NCBI RefSeq assembly: GCF_001425325.1 | Contig: NZ_LMEH01000001.1 | Span: 791,898-855,897 of the forward strand | Length of the DNA stretch: 64,000 nt | Reading direction: 5' to 3' | Source of the DNA: Leifsonia sp. Root1293 | GTDB taxonomy: Bacteria; Actinomycetota; Actinomycetes; Actinomycetales; Microbacteriaceae | Shown here: positions 31,533 through 39,834 of the stretch, piece by piece | How positions within the stretch are numbered: the first letter of the stretch is position 1 | Layout: each line of letters opens with the position of its first letter | Position numbers and translations under genes: made by a program | The notes under the pieces: model-generated | What the model saw: only the letters and a program-made list of their open reading frames with translations | What the model was told of the DNA's origin: nothing | Databases searched by the model: none

Positions 31533-32717
31533 ATGCGCGTCGACCTGCTCACCCGTGAATATCCGCCCGAAGTCTATGGAGGAGCGGGGGTGCACGTCGC
31601 CGAGCTGGTGAAGGCGCTCCGCCGCGACACCGACGTGCTGGTTCGGTGCTTCGGTGCACCGCGCGATGAGGCCGGCGCCTTCGCGTACGGCACGCCGGTC
31701 GAGCTGAGCTCTGCGAATCCGGCGATCGCCACCCTCGGCACCGACCTGGCGATGGCACAGGATGCCGCGGGCGCCGACCTCGTGCACTCGCACACCTGGT
31801 ACGCCAATGCAGCCGGGCACATCGCCAAGCTCCTCCACGGCATCCCGCACGTGGTCACGGCGCACAGCCTCGAGCCGCTGCGCCCCTGGAAGGCCGAGCA
31901 GCTCGGCGGCGGCTACGCGGTGTCGAGTTGGGTCGAGCGCACGGCGTTCGAGGCCGCGGATGCCGTCATCGCCGTGAGCGGCGGCATGCGGCGCGACATC
32001 CTTCGGTCCTACCCGGCGATCGATCCCGACCGGGTTCACGTCGTCTACAACGGCATCGACCTCGAGCGCTGGAAGCCCGTGCACGATGAGGCGACCGTCC
32101 GTGCGCTGGGCATCGATCCCGACCGGCCATCAGTGGTGTTCGTCGGCCGCATCACCCGTCAGAAAGGGCTGCCGTACCTGCTCCGCGCTGCGCGGATGCT
32201 TCCCCCCGAGGTGCAGCTGGTGCTGTGCGCCGGTGCCCCGGACACGCAGGCGATCATGGACGAGGTCAGCGGCCTCGTGCGCGAACTGCAGAAGGAGCGC
32301 ACGGGGGTCGTGTGGATCGACCGACTGCTGCCGCAGCCCGAGCTCTCGGCCGTGCTCACCGCTGGCACCGCGTTCGTCTGCCCGTCGGTCTACGAGCCAC
32401 TCGGCATCGTGAACCTCGAGGCCATGGCCTGCGGGCTCCCCGTGGTCGGAACAGCCACGGGCGGCATCCCCGAGGTCGTCGATGACGGCGTCACCGGACG
32501 CCTCGTTCCCATCGAACAGCTCCAGGACGGCACCGGGACTCCCATCGATCCCGAGCGCTTCGTGGCCGATCTCGCCGAGGCGCTCATCGCGGTCGTCAGC
32601 GACCCCGAGGCAGCGGCGCGGATGGGCGCGGCGGGGCGGGATCGGGCCGAGCGCGAGTTCGGCTGGGATCGCATCGCGGCGAGCACGCGAGAGATCTACG
32701 CCAGCCTCGTGAGCTGA
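31533..32717 (+). CDS. glgA: Glycogen synthase / GT4 glucosyltransferase GlgA
   Basis: A 394-residue GT-B glycosyltransferase of the actinobacterial GlgA (GlgM-like) type. It opens with LLTREYPPEVYGGAGVHVAELVKAL; VHSHTWYANAAGHIAKL and VVYNGIDLERW follow, and the nucleotide-binding region VFVGRITRQKGLPYLLRAA and the EX7E-like motif YEPLGIVNLEAMACG are intact. It uses ADP-glucose for glycogen or, in the GlgM branch, maltose-1-phosphate. It is divergent from glgC with only 96 bases between the genes, each with its own leaderless promoter. Confidence 0.94.
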   Translation: MRVDLLTREYPPEVYGGAGVHVAELVKALRRDTDVLVRCFGAPRDEAGAFAYGTPVELSSANPAIATLGTDLAMAQDAAGADLVHSHTWYANAAGHIAKLLHGIPHVVTAHSLEPLRPWKAEQLGGGYAVSSWVERTAFEAADAVIAVSGGMRRDILRSYPAIDPDRVHVVYNGIDLERWKPVHDEATVRALGIDPDRPSVVFVGRITRQKGLPYLLRAARMLPPEVQLVLCAGAPDTQAIMDEVSGLVRELQKERTGVVWIDRLLPQPELSAVLTAGTAFVCPSVYEPLGIVNLEAMACGLPVVGTATGGIPEVVDDGVTGRLVPIEQLQDGTGTPIDPERFVADLAEALIAVVSDPEAAARMGAAGRDRAEREFGWDRIAASTREIYASLVS

Positions 32718-32740
32718 CCTGTACGCCCTCCGCTGACGGA

Positions 32741-32746
32741 TAGCAT
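32741..32746 (+). promoter_or_regulatory. -10 hexamer, leaderless start
   Basis: TAGCAT, seven bases before ATG 32754; it selects that ATG over one at 32745 which overlaps the hexamer. Confidence 0.6.
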
Positions 32747-32753
32747 GGGCTGT

Positions 32754-33536
32754 ATGCCGAACGTTGTGCAGCTGTCAGACGTCTCCGTCATCCGTGACGG
32801 AAAGCCCATCCTCGATTCGGTGACGTGGTCCATCGATGACGATCAGCGCTGGGTCATCCTCGGCCCGAACGGAGCGGGGAAGACCACCCTCCTGCAGATC
32901 ATCGCCGCCATGCTGCACCCGACGAGCGGCACGGCCGAGATCCTCGAGGAGCGCCTGGGCGCCGTCGACGTCTTCGAGTTGCGCCCCATGATCGGTTTCG
33001 CCTCCACGGCGATGGCCCGCAAGCTGCCGCGGAACGAGACCGTGCTGAACGTGGTCATGACGGCGGCGTACTCGGTCACCGGCCGCTGGAACGAGGAGTA
33101 CGAGGAGATCGACTCCCGCCGCGCCCAGCGCGTTCTGGCCGAGTGGAAGCTCGACCACCTGGCCGACCGCACGTTCGGAACCCTGAGCGACGGCGAGCAG
33201 AAGCGCGTGCAGATCGCTCGTTCCGTGATGACGGATCCCGAACTCCTCCTGCTCGACGAGCCGGCGGCGAGCCTCGACCTCGGGGCCCGCGAGGAACTGC
33301 TGCAACTCCTCGGCGGGTACGCTCGCGAGGCGACGTCACCGGCCTTCGTGATGGTGACCCACCACGTCGAGGAGATCCCGGTGGGGTTCACGCACGTCAT
33401 GCTCATCGCCGACGGCAGGGTGACGGCATCCGGACCCCTGAGCGAGGCGCTCACCTCGGAGAACCTCACCGAGACGTTCGGCCTCCCGATCGAGGTCACC
33501 GAGACCGACGGCCGGTACGCGGCACGCGCCGTCTGA
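32754..33536 (+). CDS. ABC transporter ATP-binding protein
   Basis: A 260-residue single ABC domain. Walker [10 protein letters not shown] near residue 41, signature [16 protein letters not shown], Walker [16 protein letters not shown] and switch His in [13 protein letters not shown]. The [18 protein letters not shown] start resembles ModF/iron-type ATPases. No permease lies adjacent, so it is either an orphan subunit or works with distant partners. The start is set by TAGCAT at 32741. Confidence 0.9.
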   Translation: MPNVVQLSDVSVIRDGKPILDSVTWSIDDDQRWVILGPNGAGKTTLLQIIAAMLHPTSGTAEILEERLGAVDVFELRPMIGFASTAMARKLPRNETVLNVVMTAAYSVTGRWNEEYEEIDSRRAQRVLAEWKLDHLADRTFGTLSDGEQKRVQIARSVMTDPELLLLDEPAASLDLGAREELLQLLGGYAREATSPAFVMVTHHVEEIPVGFTHVMLIADGRVTASGPLSEALTSENLTETFGLPIEVTETDGRYAARAV

Positions 33537-33575
33537 CACTCGTCGCGCGGAAACGGCCAGCAGGACGATCTCTGC

Positions 33576-33581
33576 TAGACT
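33576..33581 (+). promoter_or_regulatory. -10 hexamer of rpmE2
   Basis: TAGACT predicts transcription from near 33588 and a leader of about 100 bases. Confidence 0.55.
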
Positions 33582-33587
33582 CGGTAG

Positions 33588-33687
33588 CTGGCCCTCGTGG
33601 CCTGAGCTTTTCGCCGTGCGCGGCGTTACCCGTGGCCTCCACGATCTCAACACAATTCCGTTCCATTCGAAACACAAGGACTCTTCA
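33588..33687 (+). promoter_or_regulatory. Structured leader of rpmE2 (possible L31 autoregulation)
   Basis: TCGTGG (33595-33600) can pair with CCACGA (33639-33644), enclosing a hairpin CGCCG (33612-33616)/CGGCG (33621-33625) with a 4-base loop. Several bacterial rpmE genes have leader elements that bind L31; the structure here is suggestive only. Confidence 0.4.
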
Positions 33688-33939
33688 ATGAAGACTGACA
33701 TTCACCCCAAGTACGAAGCGGTCGTCTTCCGCGACCTCGCGTCGGGCAAGTCGTTCCTCACCCGTTCGACCGTCGGCAGCGCCAAGACCGTCGAGTGGGA
33801 AGACGGAAACACGTACCCCGTCATCGACGTCGAGATCTCCTCGGAGTCGCACCCGTTCTACACGGGCAAGCAGCGCATCATGGACTCGGCCGGTCGCGTC
33901 GAGAAGTTCAACCAGCGCTTCAAGAACTTCGGCAAGTAA
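33688..33939 (+). CDS. rpmE2: Ribosomal protein bL31 type B
   Basis: An 83-residue bL31 of the type B form: [57 protein letters not shown] and a C-terminal [14 protein letters not shown]. It has no Cys, so it lacks the zinc-binding ribbon of type A. ATG 33688 follows AAGGA. In actinobacteria the zinc-free form often replaces L31A under zinc limitation and is repressed by Zur; I do not see an obvious Zur box here. A rho-independent-like hairpin follows the stop. Confidence 0.97.
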   Translation: MKTDIHPKYEAVVFRDLASGKSFLTRSTVGSAKTVEWEDGNTYPVIDVEISSESHPFYTGKQRIMDSAGRVEKFNQRFKNFGK

Positions 33940-33961
33940 GCGCCGGCTCCAGCCCGGACAG

Positions 33962-33998
33962 GAAGGCCCTCGCCATCGGCGGGGGCCTTCTCCCGTTT
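33962..33998 (+). terminator. Hairpin terminator after rpmE2
   Basis: A 13-bp stem (33962-33974 with 33978-33990; GAAGGCCC pairs with GGGCCTTC) closed by three bases and followed by TCCCGTTT. Confidence 0.75.
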
Positions 33999-34056
33999 CC
34001 GGATGCCGCAGCGGAGCGCACCTCGCACCGGGCGAATCCATCGTCGGTGCGCTGAG

Positions 34057-34302
34057 TCAGGGCTCCAGGCCCGGCGGCACGTAGAGAGTGCCGTCTGAGG
34101 CGTTGGCGAACTCGGTGCGGAGGCGGTCGCGGGCCTCGTGCTCGACCAGCACCGGCACGAAGTCGCGGATGGGATTGCCGTCGAGGTTGTGATGCTCCTC
34201 CTCGACGACCTGCTCCACGACACCGGGGTCGACCTCGGGGAAGCGGTCCTCGAGGCGCTCGACGACCTTCTCGACAGCTGCGTTCTCTTCGTCGGCATTC
34301 AT
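34057..34302 (-). CDS. Three-helix dimerisation-type protein (DUF3562-like)
   Basis: An 81-residue acidic protein. AAVEKVVERLEDRFPEVDPGVVEQVVEEEHHNLDGNPIRDFVPVLVEHEARDRLRTEF predicts three helices and matches the DUF3562/three-helix bundle family of actinobacteria. I choose ATG 34302 (MNADEEN) over the ORF start at 34338, whose added residues are Arg/Cys-rich and not typical; neither has a strong ribosome-binding site. The biological role is not known. Confidence 0.75.
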   Translation of the reverse strand: MNADEENAAVEKVVERLEDRFPEVDPGVVEQVVEEEHHNLDGNPIRDFVPVLVEHEARDRLRTEFANASDGTLYVPPGLEP

Positions 34303-34416
34303 TGCAGCAGTCAACGCCCCGCACCTGCGCGCGTGCAAGCGAACATCCGGTGAACGGATGCGGGTTGACCCATGTGTCGGCCGCGCACTCGGCGTGGCCT
34401 CAGGCAGCGGGGACTT

Positions 34417-35934
34417 TCAGCGCACCGGCCAGGAACCAGAGGTGCTGAACTCGGGATCCTTCGTGCGGCGCATGTAGCTCTGGAAGCTCTCGGCCTGGGC
34501 CTGGCACCAGTCGACCTGCCGTTCGTGCAGTTCCTCCGCCGTGATGGTCAGTGCATGCGGGTAGCGCCGGGCGATGGCCTGCGCGACGTGTCCGGCAGCG
34601 ATGGCGTCTGCACCGGCATCGTGGGCGTTGTCGAGAACGACTCCGTAGTGTTCCGCGGCGGCCGTGAGGGTGCGCTTGCCCTTGCGGTAGGTGTCGACCG
34701 CCTTGTCGATGACGAGGGGATCGATGACGGGACTGGGGGAGACGAGGCCGGGGATGCCGTAGCGCCGAGCCTCACGGTCGAGCACCGAGAGGTCGTAGGC
34801 GGCGTTGTATGCGACGAGGGGAATGCCGACGGCGAGCTGGCTCCGGATCGCCATGACGATCTCGGCGACGGCCTCGGAGGCGACCCGACCGTAAATACGC
34901 GCGTGCTCCGTCGTGATGCCGTGGATCTCGGCGGCGCCGTCGGGGATGATGACGCCGGGGTCGACGAGCCAGTCCGTGCGCTCCACCACGACACCGTCGG
35001 CATCGAGCACGGCGAGGGTTGCCGTGACGATGCGCGTCGTCTCCACGTCGATGCCGGTGGTCTCGAGGTCGAAGACGGCCAGCGTCGAGGCCCAGGTCGC
35101 GGTGCTTGTCGTGGTCACAGGGTCAGAGTATGCAGGGCCGCCGACATCGCCCGTGAGCCACTCCGCGAAGGTCTCGGTTCCCCCGGCGAGTTCCGGCGCC
35201 AGGTTGAGGCCCGTACGGAAGAAGCGGAGGATCGCCCCCACCGACGGCAGGGGGATGATCGGGCCGCGTCCTCCGTTGGCCGAACGCCGGAGCGACGCGA
35301 TGACACCCGAGGAGAGCACCTCGGGTCCGGCGACGACGTGCAGACGTTCCCGGCCCGATGGGACGAGTGCCTCGTCGACCAGTTTCGCCGCGACGTCGCG
35401 CACCGCGACGGGCTGGAAGGTCGTGCCCAGGAGCTCGGTCGTCCATCCGAAGGGTGCCAGTCCGAAGAGCTGGTCGACGAGGTCGTGGAACTGGCTCGCC
35501 CGCACGATCGAGACATCGAGGCTGGAGTCGCGGTAGGCGTGCTCCTGTGCCGTTTTCGCGGCGTAGTAGCTCGAGACTCCGCGGTCGACGGCGATGATCG
35601 ACAGCAGCACGAGACGACGCACGCGAGCGAGTCTGGCCGCGGCTGCGACAACGCGCGGCCCCTTCCGCAGGGTTGCCTGCGCTCGGCCCGACACTCCGTC
35701 TGTCGCGTCGATGATCGCGTCGGCGCCACTCAGGGCGGCGATCAGTCCGACGCCAGAGGCGATGTCGGCTCTGGCGTATTCCGCGCCGGGAATGGAGGCA
35801 TCCGATGCCACAGTCCCGCGGCTGACGGCGCGCACCCGCACTCCCCGTGCGAGTGCCTCCAGAACGACCGCCCGCCCGGCTCGACCCGTTCCGCCGAGCA
35901 CGACGACCAGGGGAACGTGCGGCTCGGAATCCAT
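34417..35934 (-). CDS. Fused SDR (NmrA-like) and DEDDh exonuclease reading frame
   Basis: A single 505-residue frame without an internal stop. Residues 1-270 are an NmrA-type SDR: VVVLGGTGRAGRAVVLEALARG (dinucleotide motif), LVLLSIIAVDRG and SSYYAAKTAQEHAY. Residues 273-505 are a DEDDh exonuclease of the DnaQ fold: LAVFDLETTGIDVETTRI, LVAYNAAYDLSVLDREA and HDAGADAIAAGHVA. A TACTCT hexamer (35130-35125) lies six bases before an in-frame GTG at 35118, so the exonuclease can be made alone (233 residues). SDR and exonuclease are usually separate genes; either a stop codon was lost or a small indel fused them. The SDR's own start has a TAGACT six bases before ATG 35934. Confidence 0.85.
   Translation of the reverse strand: MDSEPHVPLVVVLGGTGRAGRAVVLEALARGVRVRAVSRGTVASDASIPGAEYARADIASGVGLIAALSGADAIIDATDGVSGRAQATLRKGPRVVAAAARLARVRRLVLLSIIAVDRGVSSYYAAKTAQEHAYRDSSLDVSIVRASQFHDLVDQLFGLAPFGWTTELLGTTFQPVAVRDVAAKLVDEALVPSGRERLHVVAGPEVLSSGVIASLRRSANGGRGPIIPLPSVGAILRFFRTGLNLAPELAGGTETFAEWLTGDVGGPAYSDPVTTTSTATWASTLAVFDLETTGIDVETTRIVTATLAVLDADGVVVERTDWLVDPGVIIPDGAAEIHGITTEHARIYGRVASEAVAEIVMAIRSQLAVGIPLVAYNAAYDLSVLDREARRYGIPGLVSPSPVIDPLVIDKAVDTYRKGKRTLTAAAEHYGVVLDNAHDAGADAIAAGHVAQAIARRYPHALTITAEELHERQVDWCQAQAESFQSYMRRTKDPEFSTSGSWPVR
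35125..35130 (-). promoter_or_regulatory. Internal -10 hexamer for exonuclease
   Basis: TACTCT, six bases before in-frame GTG 35118, which begins the exonuclease domain. It predicts a leaderless internal message. Confidence 0.5.
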
Positions 35935-35940
35935 GAGCCG

Positions 35941-35946
35941 AGTCTA
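35941..35946 (-). promoter_or_regulatory. -10 hexamer, leaderless start
   Basis: TAGACT, six bases before ATG 35934 of the SDR part. Confidence 0.55.
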
Positions 35947-35992
35947 GGTCGGCACGCACAGCGCGCATCCAGCCCGCCGCCGGACCGCGCCC

Positions 35993-35998
35993 TAAACT
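35993..35998 (+). promoter_or_regulatory. -10 hexamer, leaderless start
   Basis: TAAACT, seven bases before ATG 36006. Confidence 0.55.
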
Positions 35999-36005
35999 GG
36001 AGGCG

Positions 36006-36938
36006 ATGTCAGTCTCCTCGCCCTACGCCGCGCAACTCGAGCGCATTCCCGTCGTCGAACATGCCCTGACCGTGCTCGGAACGGAGACCAGGTACTGGGA
36101 GTACGGCGACTCGTCTGCCGCGGAGACGATCGTGCTCGTGCACGGCTTCCGCGGCGACCACCACGGTCTCGAACCGGTCGTCGCGCAGCTTCCGGGCGGA
36201 CACATCATCTCGCCCGATCTGCCGGGATTCGGTGCGTCAGCGCCCCTCGCCAGCGCTCACGACATCGATGGCTACGCGGCCTGGCTCACGGCCTTCATCG
36301 CCGAACTGCGCCTGACCGGTCGAGTGGTGCTGCTCGGCCACTCCTTCGGGTCCATCATCTCCTCTGCTGCTCTGGCGGCAGGACTCGTCGTCGACGACGT
36401 GATCCTCGTGAACCCGATCGCGGCTCCCGCGCTGCGTGGACCACGCGGCGTGATGACGCGGCTCGCGGTGCTCTACTACCAGGCGTCCGCCGCCCTGCCC
36501 GATCGGGCTGGCTTCGCCCTGCTCCGCAACCGCGCCATCGTTCGCATCATGAGCGTGACCATGGTGAAGACCCATGACGCCGACCTCCGTCGCTTCGTGC
36601 ACGACCAGCACGACAGGTACTTCTCGGCGTTCAGCGATCGTGATGTCGTGCTCGAGGCGTTCCGCGCCTCGGTGAGCCACGACGTCAGCGAATACGCCGC
36701 GGCCATCCCCACGCGCACCCTGCTGATCGCCGCGGACAAGGACGACATCACGTCGGTCTCCGCCCAGCACGCCGTGCAGAAGCTGTTCCCGGATGCCACC
36801 CTCCATGTCATCCCCGACGTCGGTCACCTGATCCACTACGAGACGCCGGCCGAGGCGGCAGCCCAGATCACGGCGTTCCTCGCCGAGCCGGCGGCGCCAA
36901 CGAGCCCGACGGCCCCCGCCACTCCGGCGGCATCGTGA
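36006..36938 (+). CDS. Alpha/beta hydrolase
   Basis: A 310-residue alpha/beta hydrolase. The oxyanion segment LVHGFRGDHHG, nucleophile elbow LLGHSFGS with Ser113, and catalytic His in VIPDVGHLIHYETP are all present, with an Asp in LIAADKDDIT as probable third member. The C-terminal tail is Pro/Ala-rich. Its TGA overlaps the GTG of the glycosyltransferase (GTGA), so the two act in one unit. The substrate is unknown. Confidence 0.92.
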   Translation: MSVSSPYAAQLERIPVVEHALTVLGTETRYWEYGDSSAAETIVLVHGFRGDHHGLEPVVAQLPGGHIISPDLPGFGASAPLASAHDIDGYAAWLTAFIAELRLTGRVVLLGHSFGSIISSAALAAGLVVDDVILVNPIAAPALRGPRGVMTRLAVLYYQASAALPDRAGFALLRNRAIVRIMSVTMVKTHDADLRRFVHDQHDRYFSAFSDRDVVLEAFRASVSHDVSEYAAAIPTRTLLIAADKDDITSVSAQHAVQKLFPDATLHVIPDVGHLIHYETPAEAAAQITAFLAEPAAPTSPTAPATPAAS

Positions 36939-38035
36939 GGATCGTCTTCGACGCCCGCTACACGCGCATCGACCACCATGACGGCATCAGCCGCTACACC
37001 GCCAACCTGGTCGCCGAGCTCGCGAAACTGCATCCGGTCACCATGCTCATCAGCGATCATCGTCAGCTCGCCATGCTGCCCGATCTGCCCTGGCAGATCG
37101 TGTCGGCGCCCACGAGTGCCCTCGAGCCGCTGGTGGCTCGCGCCGTGAACAAGCTGCGACCCGACATCGTGTTCACCCCCATGCAGACCATGGGATCGTG
37201 GGGCCGGCGCTACGCCCTCCTCCTCACGGTCCACGACCTGATCTACTACCGGAACCGCACCCCTCCCCGGGATCTCGCCGCTCCCATCAGGCTCCTGTGG
37301 CGTCTCTACCACCTCGCCTGGTGGCCGCAACGGATGCTGCTGAACCGGGCGGACGGAGTCGTGACGGTCTCGAACACCACCGCCGCGCTCATCGCGGAGC
37401 ACGACCTCACCCGCAAGCCCGTGACCGTGGTGTCGAACGCAGCGGCACCGCTTCCAGCGACTGCTGACGACGCGGACGGAGCCGTGCCGCAGCGCGAGGC
37501 GCCCGACGTGCGCCGCCTCGTCTACATGGGCTCCTACATGCCGTACAAGAACGTCGACACACTCGTACGCGCCGCCGCGATGCTCCCCGGCACTGAGCTG
37601 CACCTGATGAGCCGTGTGACCGACGCTGAGCGCACCAGGCTCCAGAGGCTGGCGCCGTCTGCAGTGCTGGTGTTCCATGACGGAGCCTCGGATGCGGAAT
37701 ACGCCGAGACGCTGCGCTCCGCGACCGCTCTCGTGACGGCTTCGCGCGACGAGGGTTTCGGCATTCCTCTGGTCGAGGCCATGAGCGTCGGAACTCCCAT
37801 CGTCGTCAGCGACATTCCGATCTTCCGCGAGATCGGCGGAGACGCGGCCCTCTACTTCGATGTCGACGACGCTCAGGCACTCGCGGCCGCCGTCACACGT
37901 CTCGACGACTTGGAGGAGTGGCAGCGACGCTCGGCGCTGGGTCTCGAGCGCGCGGCGACGTTCACGTGGGCGGCATCCGCCCGCACCCTGCTCGGTGTGC
38001 TCGAGGAGACGGTGGCGCGTCGGCGCCGACGCTGA
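36935..38035 (+). CDS. Glycosyltransferase family 4
   Basis: A 366-residue GT-B glycosyltransferase. N-terminal FDARYTRIDHHDGISRYTANLVAEL, middle TVHDLIYYRNRT, nucleotide-sugar region RLVYMGSYMPYKNVDTLVRAAAML and the donor-site EGFGIPLVEAMSVGTPIV (EX7E) are clear. It starts with GTG 36935, overlapping the hydrolase stop. It probably transfers a sugar to a cell-wall or lipid acceptor, but neither donor nor acceptor is evident. Confidence 0.92.
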   Translation: MRIVFDARYTRIDHHDGISRYTANLVAELAKLHPVTMLISDHRQLAMLPDLPWQIVSAPTSALEPLVARAVNKLRPDIVFTPMQTMGSWGRRYALLLTVHDLIYYRNRTPPRDLAAPIRLLWRLYHLAWWPQRMLLNRADGVVTVSNTTAALIAEHDLTRKPVTVVSNAAAPLPATADDADGAVPQREAPDVRRLVYMGSYMPYKNVDTLVRAAAMLPGTELHLMSRVTDAERTRLQRLAPSAVLVFHDGASDAEYAETLRSATALVTASRDEGFGIPLVEAMSVGTPIVVSDIPIFREIGGDAALYFDVDDAQALAAAVTRLDDLEEWQRRSALGLERAATFTWAASARTLLGVLEETVARRRRR

Positions 38036-38051
38036 CCCGGCTGCAGCGGGC

Positions 38052-38900
38052 TCAGGCGGCGAGCTGCTCGGCGATCGAGCGGAGCACCTCGGTGGTGCCG
38101 GCATCGATCTTCACGGCGGCGCGGCCGTCGCCCTTCGTTACGCCGCGGTTGACCACGATGATCGGCGTGCGCTGACGACGTGCCTGCTCGACGAGACGAA
38201 TGCCCGAGTTCACCACCAGCGATGAGCCCGCGACCATCAGCACATCGGATGCCGTGAGCATGGCCTGCGCCTCCCGGAACCGCTCGCGCGGCACGAACTC
38301 GCCGAAGAACACCACGTCGGGCTTGAGCATCCCGCCGCACACAGTGCACTCCGGCACGATGAACGCGTCGATCTCGGTGACGTCGGCGTCGCCGTCGGGT
38401 GCGAGCCGCGCCGCCTCGTCCTCGGTGAGCCAGGGGTTGGCATCGGTCAGGCGCTGGGCGATGTCCGAGCGGGCGAAGAACTGCCCGCAGTGCAGGCACA
38501 CGACGCTGTCCATCGAGCCGTGCAGCGGTACGACCCGCGTGGAGCCGGCGCGCGTGTGCAGGCCGTCGACGTTCTGCGTGACGATGCCGCTGACGACACC
38601 GGATGCCTCGAGTTCGGCGAGCACACGATGCCCGGCGTTGGGCCCGGCCTGGGCGAAACGACGCCAGCCGAGGTGGCTTCCCGCCCAGTAGCGGCGGCGG
38701 TAGCGGTCATCGGCGAGGTACTGCTGGAACGTCATCGGGTTGCGCACGGGGGCACCGGCGCCGCGGTAGTCGGGGATTCCGGAGTCGGTCGAGACGCCGG
38801 CGCCGGTCAGCACCAGGGTCGATCGTCCGCGCATGAGGTCGACGGCTGCGCTCACTCCGGTGCGCTGCTCGTCGCTCAGTTCCAGAACCGTGTCGGTCAT
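38052..38900 (-). CDS. Sir2-family NAD-dependent deacetylase
   Basis: A 282-residue sirtuin. The NAD motif VLTGAGVSTDSGIPDYRG, TQNVDGLHTRAG, the catalytic His in PLHGSM, four zinc Cys (CLHCG and CTVCGG), and the cofactor-binding GSSLVVNSG segment are all present. It removes acyl groups from lysine using NAD+. ATG 38900 has AAGGAG; the longer frame at 38936 lacks this. A TAGACT lies upstream with a leader of about 28 bases. Confidence 0.95.
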   Translation of the reverse strand: MTDTVLELSDEQRTGVSAAVDLMRGRSTLVLTGAGVSTDSGIPDYRGAGAPVRNPMTFQQYLADDRYRRRYWAGSHLGWRRFAQAGPNAGHRVLAELEASGVVSGIVTQNVDGLHTRAGSTRVVPLHGSMDSVVCLHCGQFFARSDIAQRLTDANPWLTEDEAARLAPDGDADVTEIDAFIVPECTVCGGMLKPDVVFFGEFVPRERFREAQAMLTASDVLMVAGSSLVVNSGIRLVEQARRQRTPIIVVNRGVTKGDGRAAVKIDAGTTEVLRSIAEQLAA

Positions 38901-38996
38901 GCCACTCCTTGCGCCTGATGTAACGAGTCTAGGCACTGCAGTTTTCCGGATTGTTTCTCAGGCTGCGACGATGGGCTGAAACAACGAGGGGAACCC

Positions 38997-39830
38997 GTGC
39001 ACGTCATCCGCATCACCGACCTCGAGGCCGACGGCCTCTCCGACTACGCGCGTCTCACCGACGTCGCCCTGCGGCGCGTCACCGAGCCGGAGGGTGGGCT
39101 CTACATCGCGGAGTCGACGAAGGTCATCACGCGGGCGCTGGCGGCCGGGCATGTACCTCGGTCGGTGCTGCTGCAGGAGAAGTGGCTGGCCGACGTAGAA
39201 CCGCTTCTGGCCGACTTCCCCGACGTTCCCGTGTTCGTCGGCGATGCGAAGCTGCTCGAGCAGCTCACGGGCTATCACCTGCACCGCGGTGCCTTGGCGG
39301 CGATGCACCGGCCGGAGAATCCGTCGGTCGCCGAGCTGCTGAAGGATGCCCGCCGCGTCGTCATCCTCGAGGACATCGTCGACCACACCAACGTCGGCGC
39401 CATCTTCCGCTCCTCCGCGGGCCTCGGCATCGACGCCGTTCTGGTGACCCCGCGCTGCGCCGACCCGCTGTATCGACGCAGCGTGCGCGTCAGCATGGGC
39501 ACCGTGCTGCAGGTGCCGTGGGCTCGTCTTCCGGAGTGGGAGGAAGCCGCGGCACTGCTGCACGAGGCGGGCTTCGAGATCGCCGCCCTCGCCCTGGCCG
39601 ACGACGCCGTGAGCCTGCCGGACTACGCGGCCGACCCTCCGGACCGGATCGCCCTCGTGTTCGGCAGCGAGGGAGACGGACTCAGTCGAACGGCCCTCGC
39701 CGCGGCGGACACCGTCGTCACCATCCCCATGCTGCACGGCGTCGATTCCCTCAACGTGGCCTCGGCCAGCGCCGTCGTCGCGTACGCCCTGCGCGTCGAC
39801 CGGGAGCACAGCCCGCCCGACCTAGACTGA
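38997..39830 (+). CDS. TrmH/SpoU family RNA methyltransferase
   Basis: A 277-residue SPOUT methylase. The N-terminal substrate domain (LYIAESTKVITRALAAGHVPRSVLLQ) is followed by the knot: RVVILEDIVDHTNVGAIFRSSAGLGIDAVLV, LVFGSEGDGLS and the motif TIPMLHGVDSLNVASASAVVAYAL. It uses S-adenosylmethionine to methylate ribose in tRNA or rRNA; the target is not deducible. It starts with GTG 38997 behind GAGGGGAA. Confidence 0.93.
   Translation: MHVIRITDLEADGLSDYARLTDVALRRVTEPEGGLYIAESTKVITRALAAGHVPRSVLLQEKWLADVEPLLADFPDVPVFVGDAKLLEQLTGYHLHRGALAAMHRPENPSVAELLKDARRVVILEDIVDHTNVGAIFRSSAGLGIDAVLVTPRCADPLYRRSVRVSMGTVLQVPWARLPEWEEAAALLHEAGFEIAALALADDAVSLPDYAADPPDRIALVFGSEGDGLSRTALAAADTVVTIPMLHGVDSLNVASASAVVAYALRVDREHSPPDLD
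39823..39828 (+). promoter_or_regulatory. -10 hexamer, leaderless start
   Basis: TAGACT overlaps the stop of the methylase gene and lies six bases before ATG 39835. Confidence 0.6.
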
Positions 39831-39834
39831 TCCG

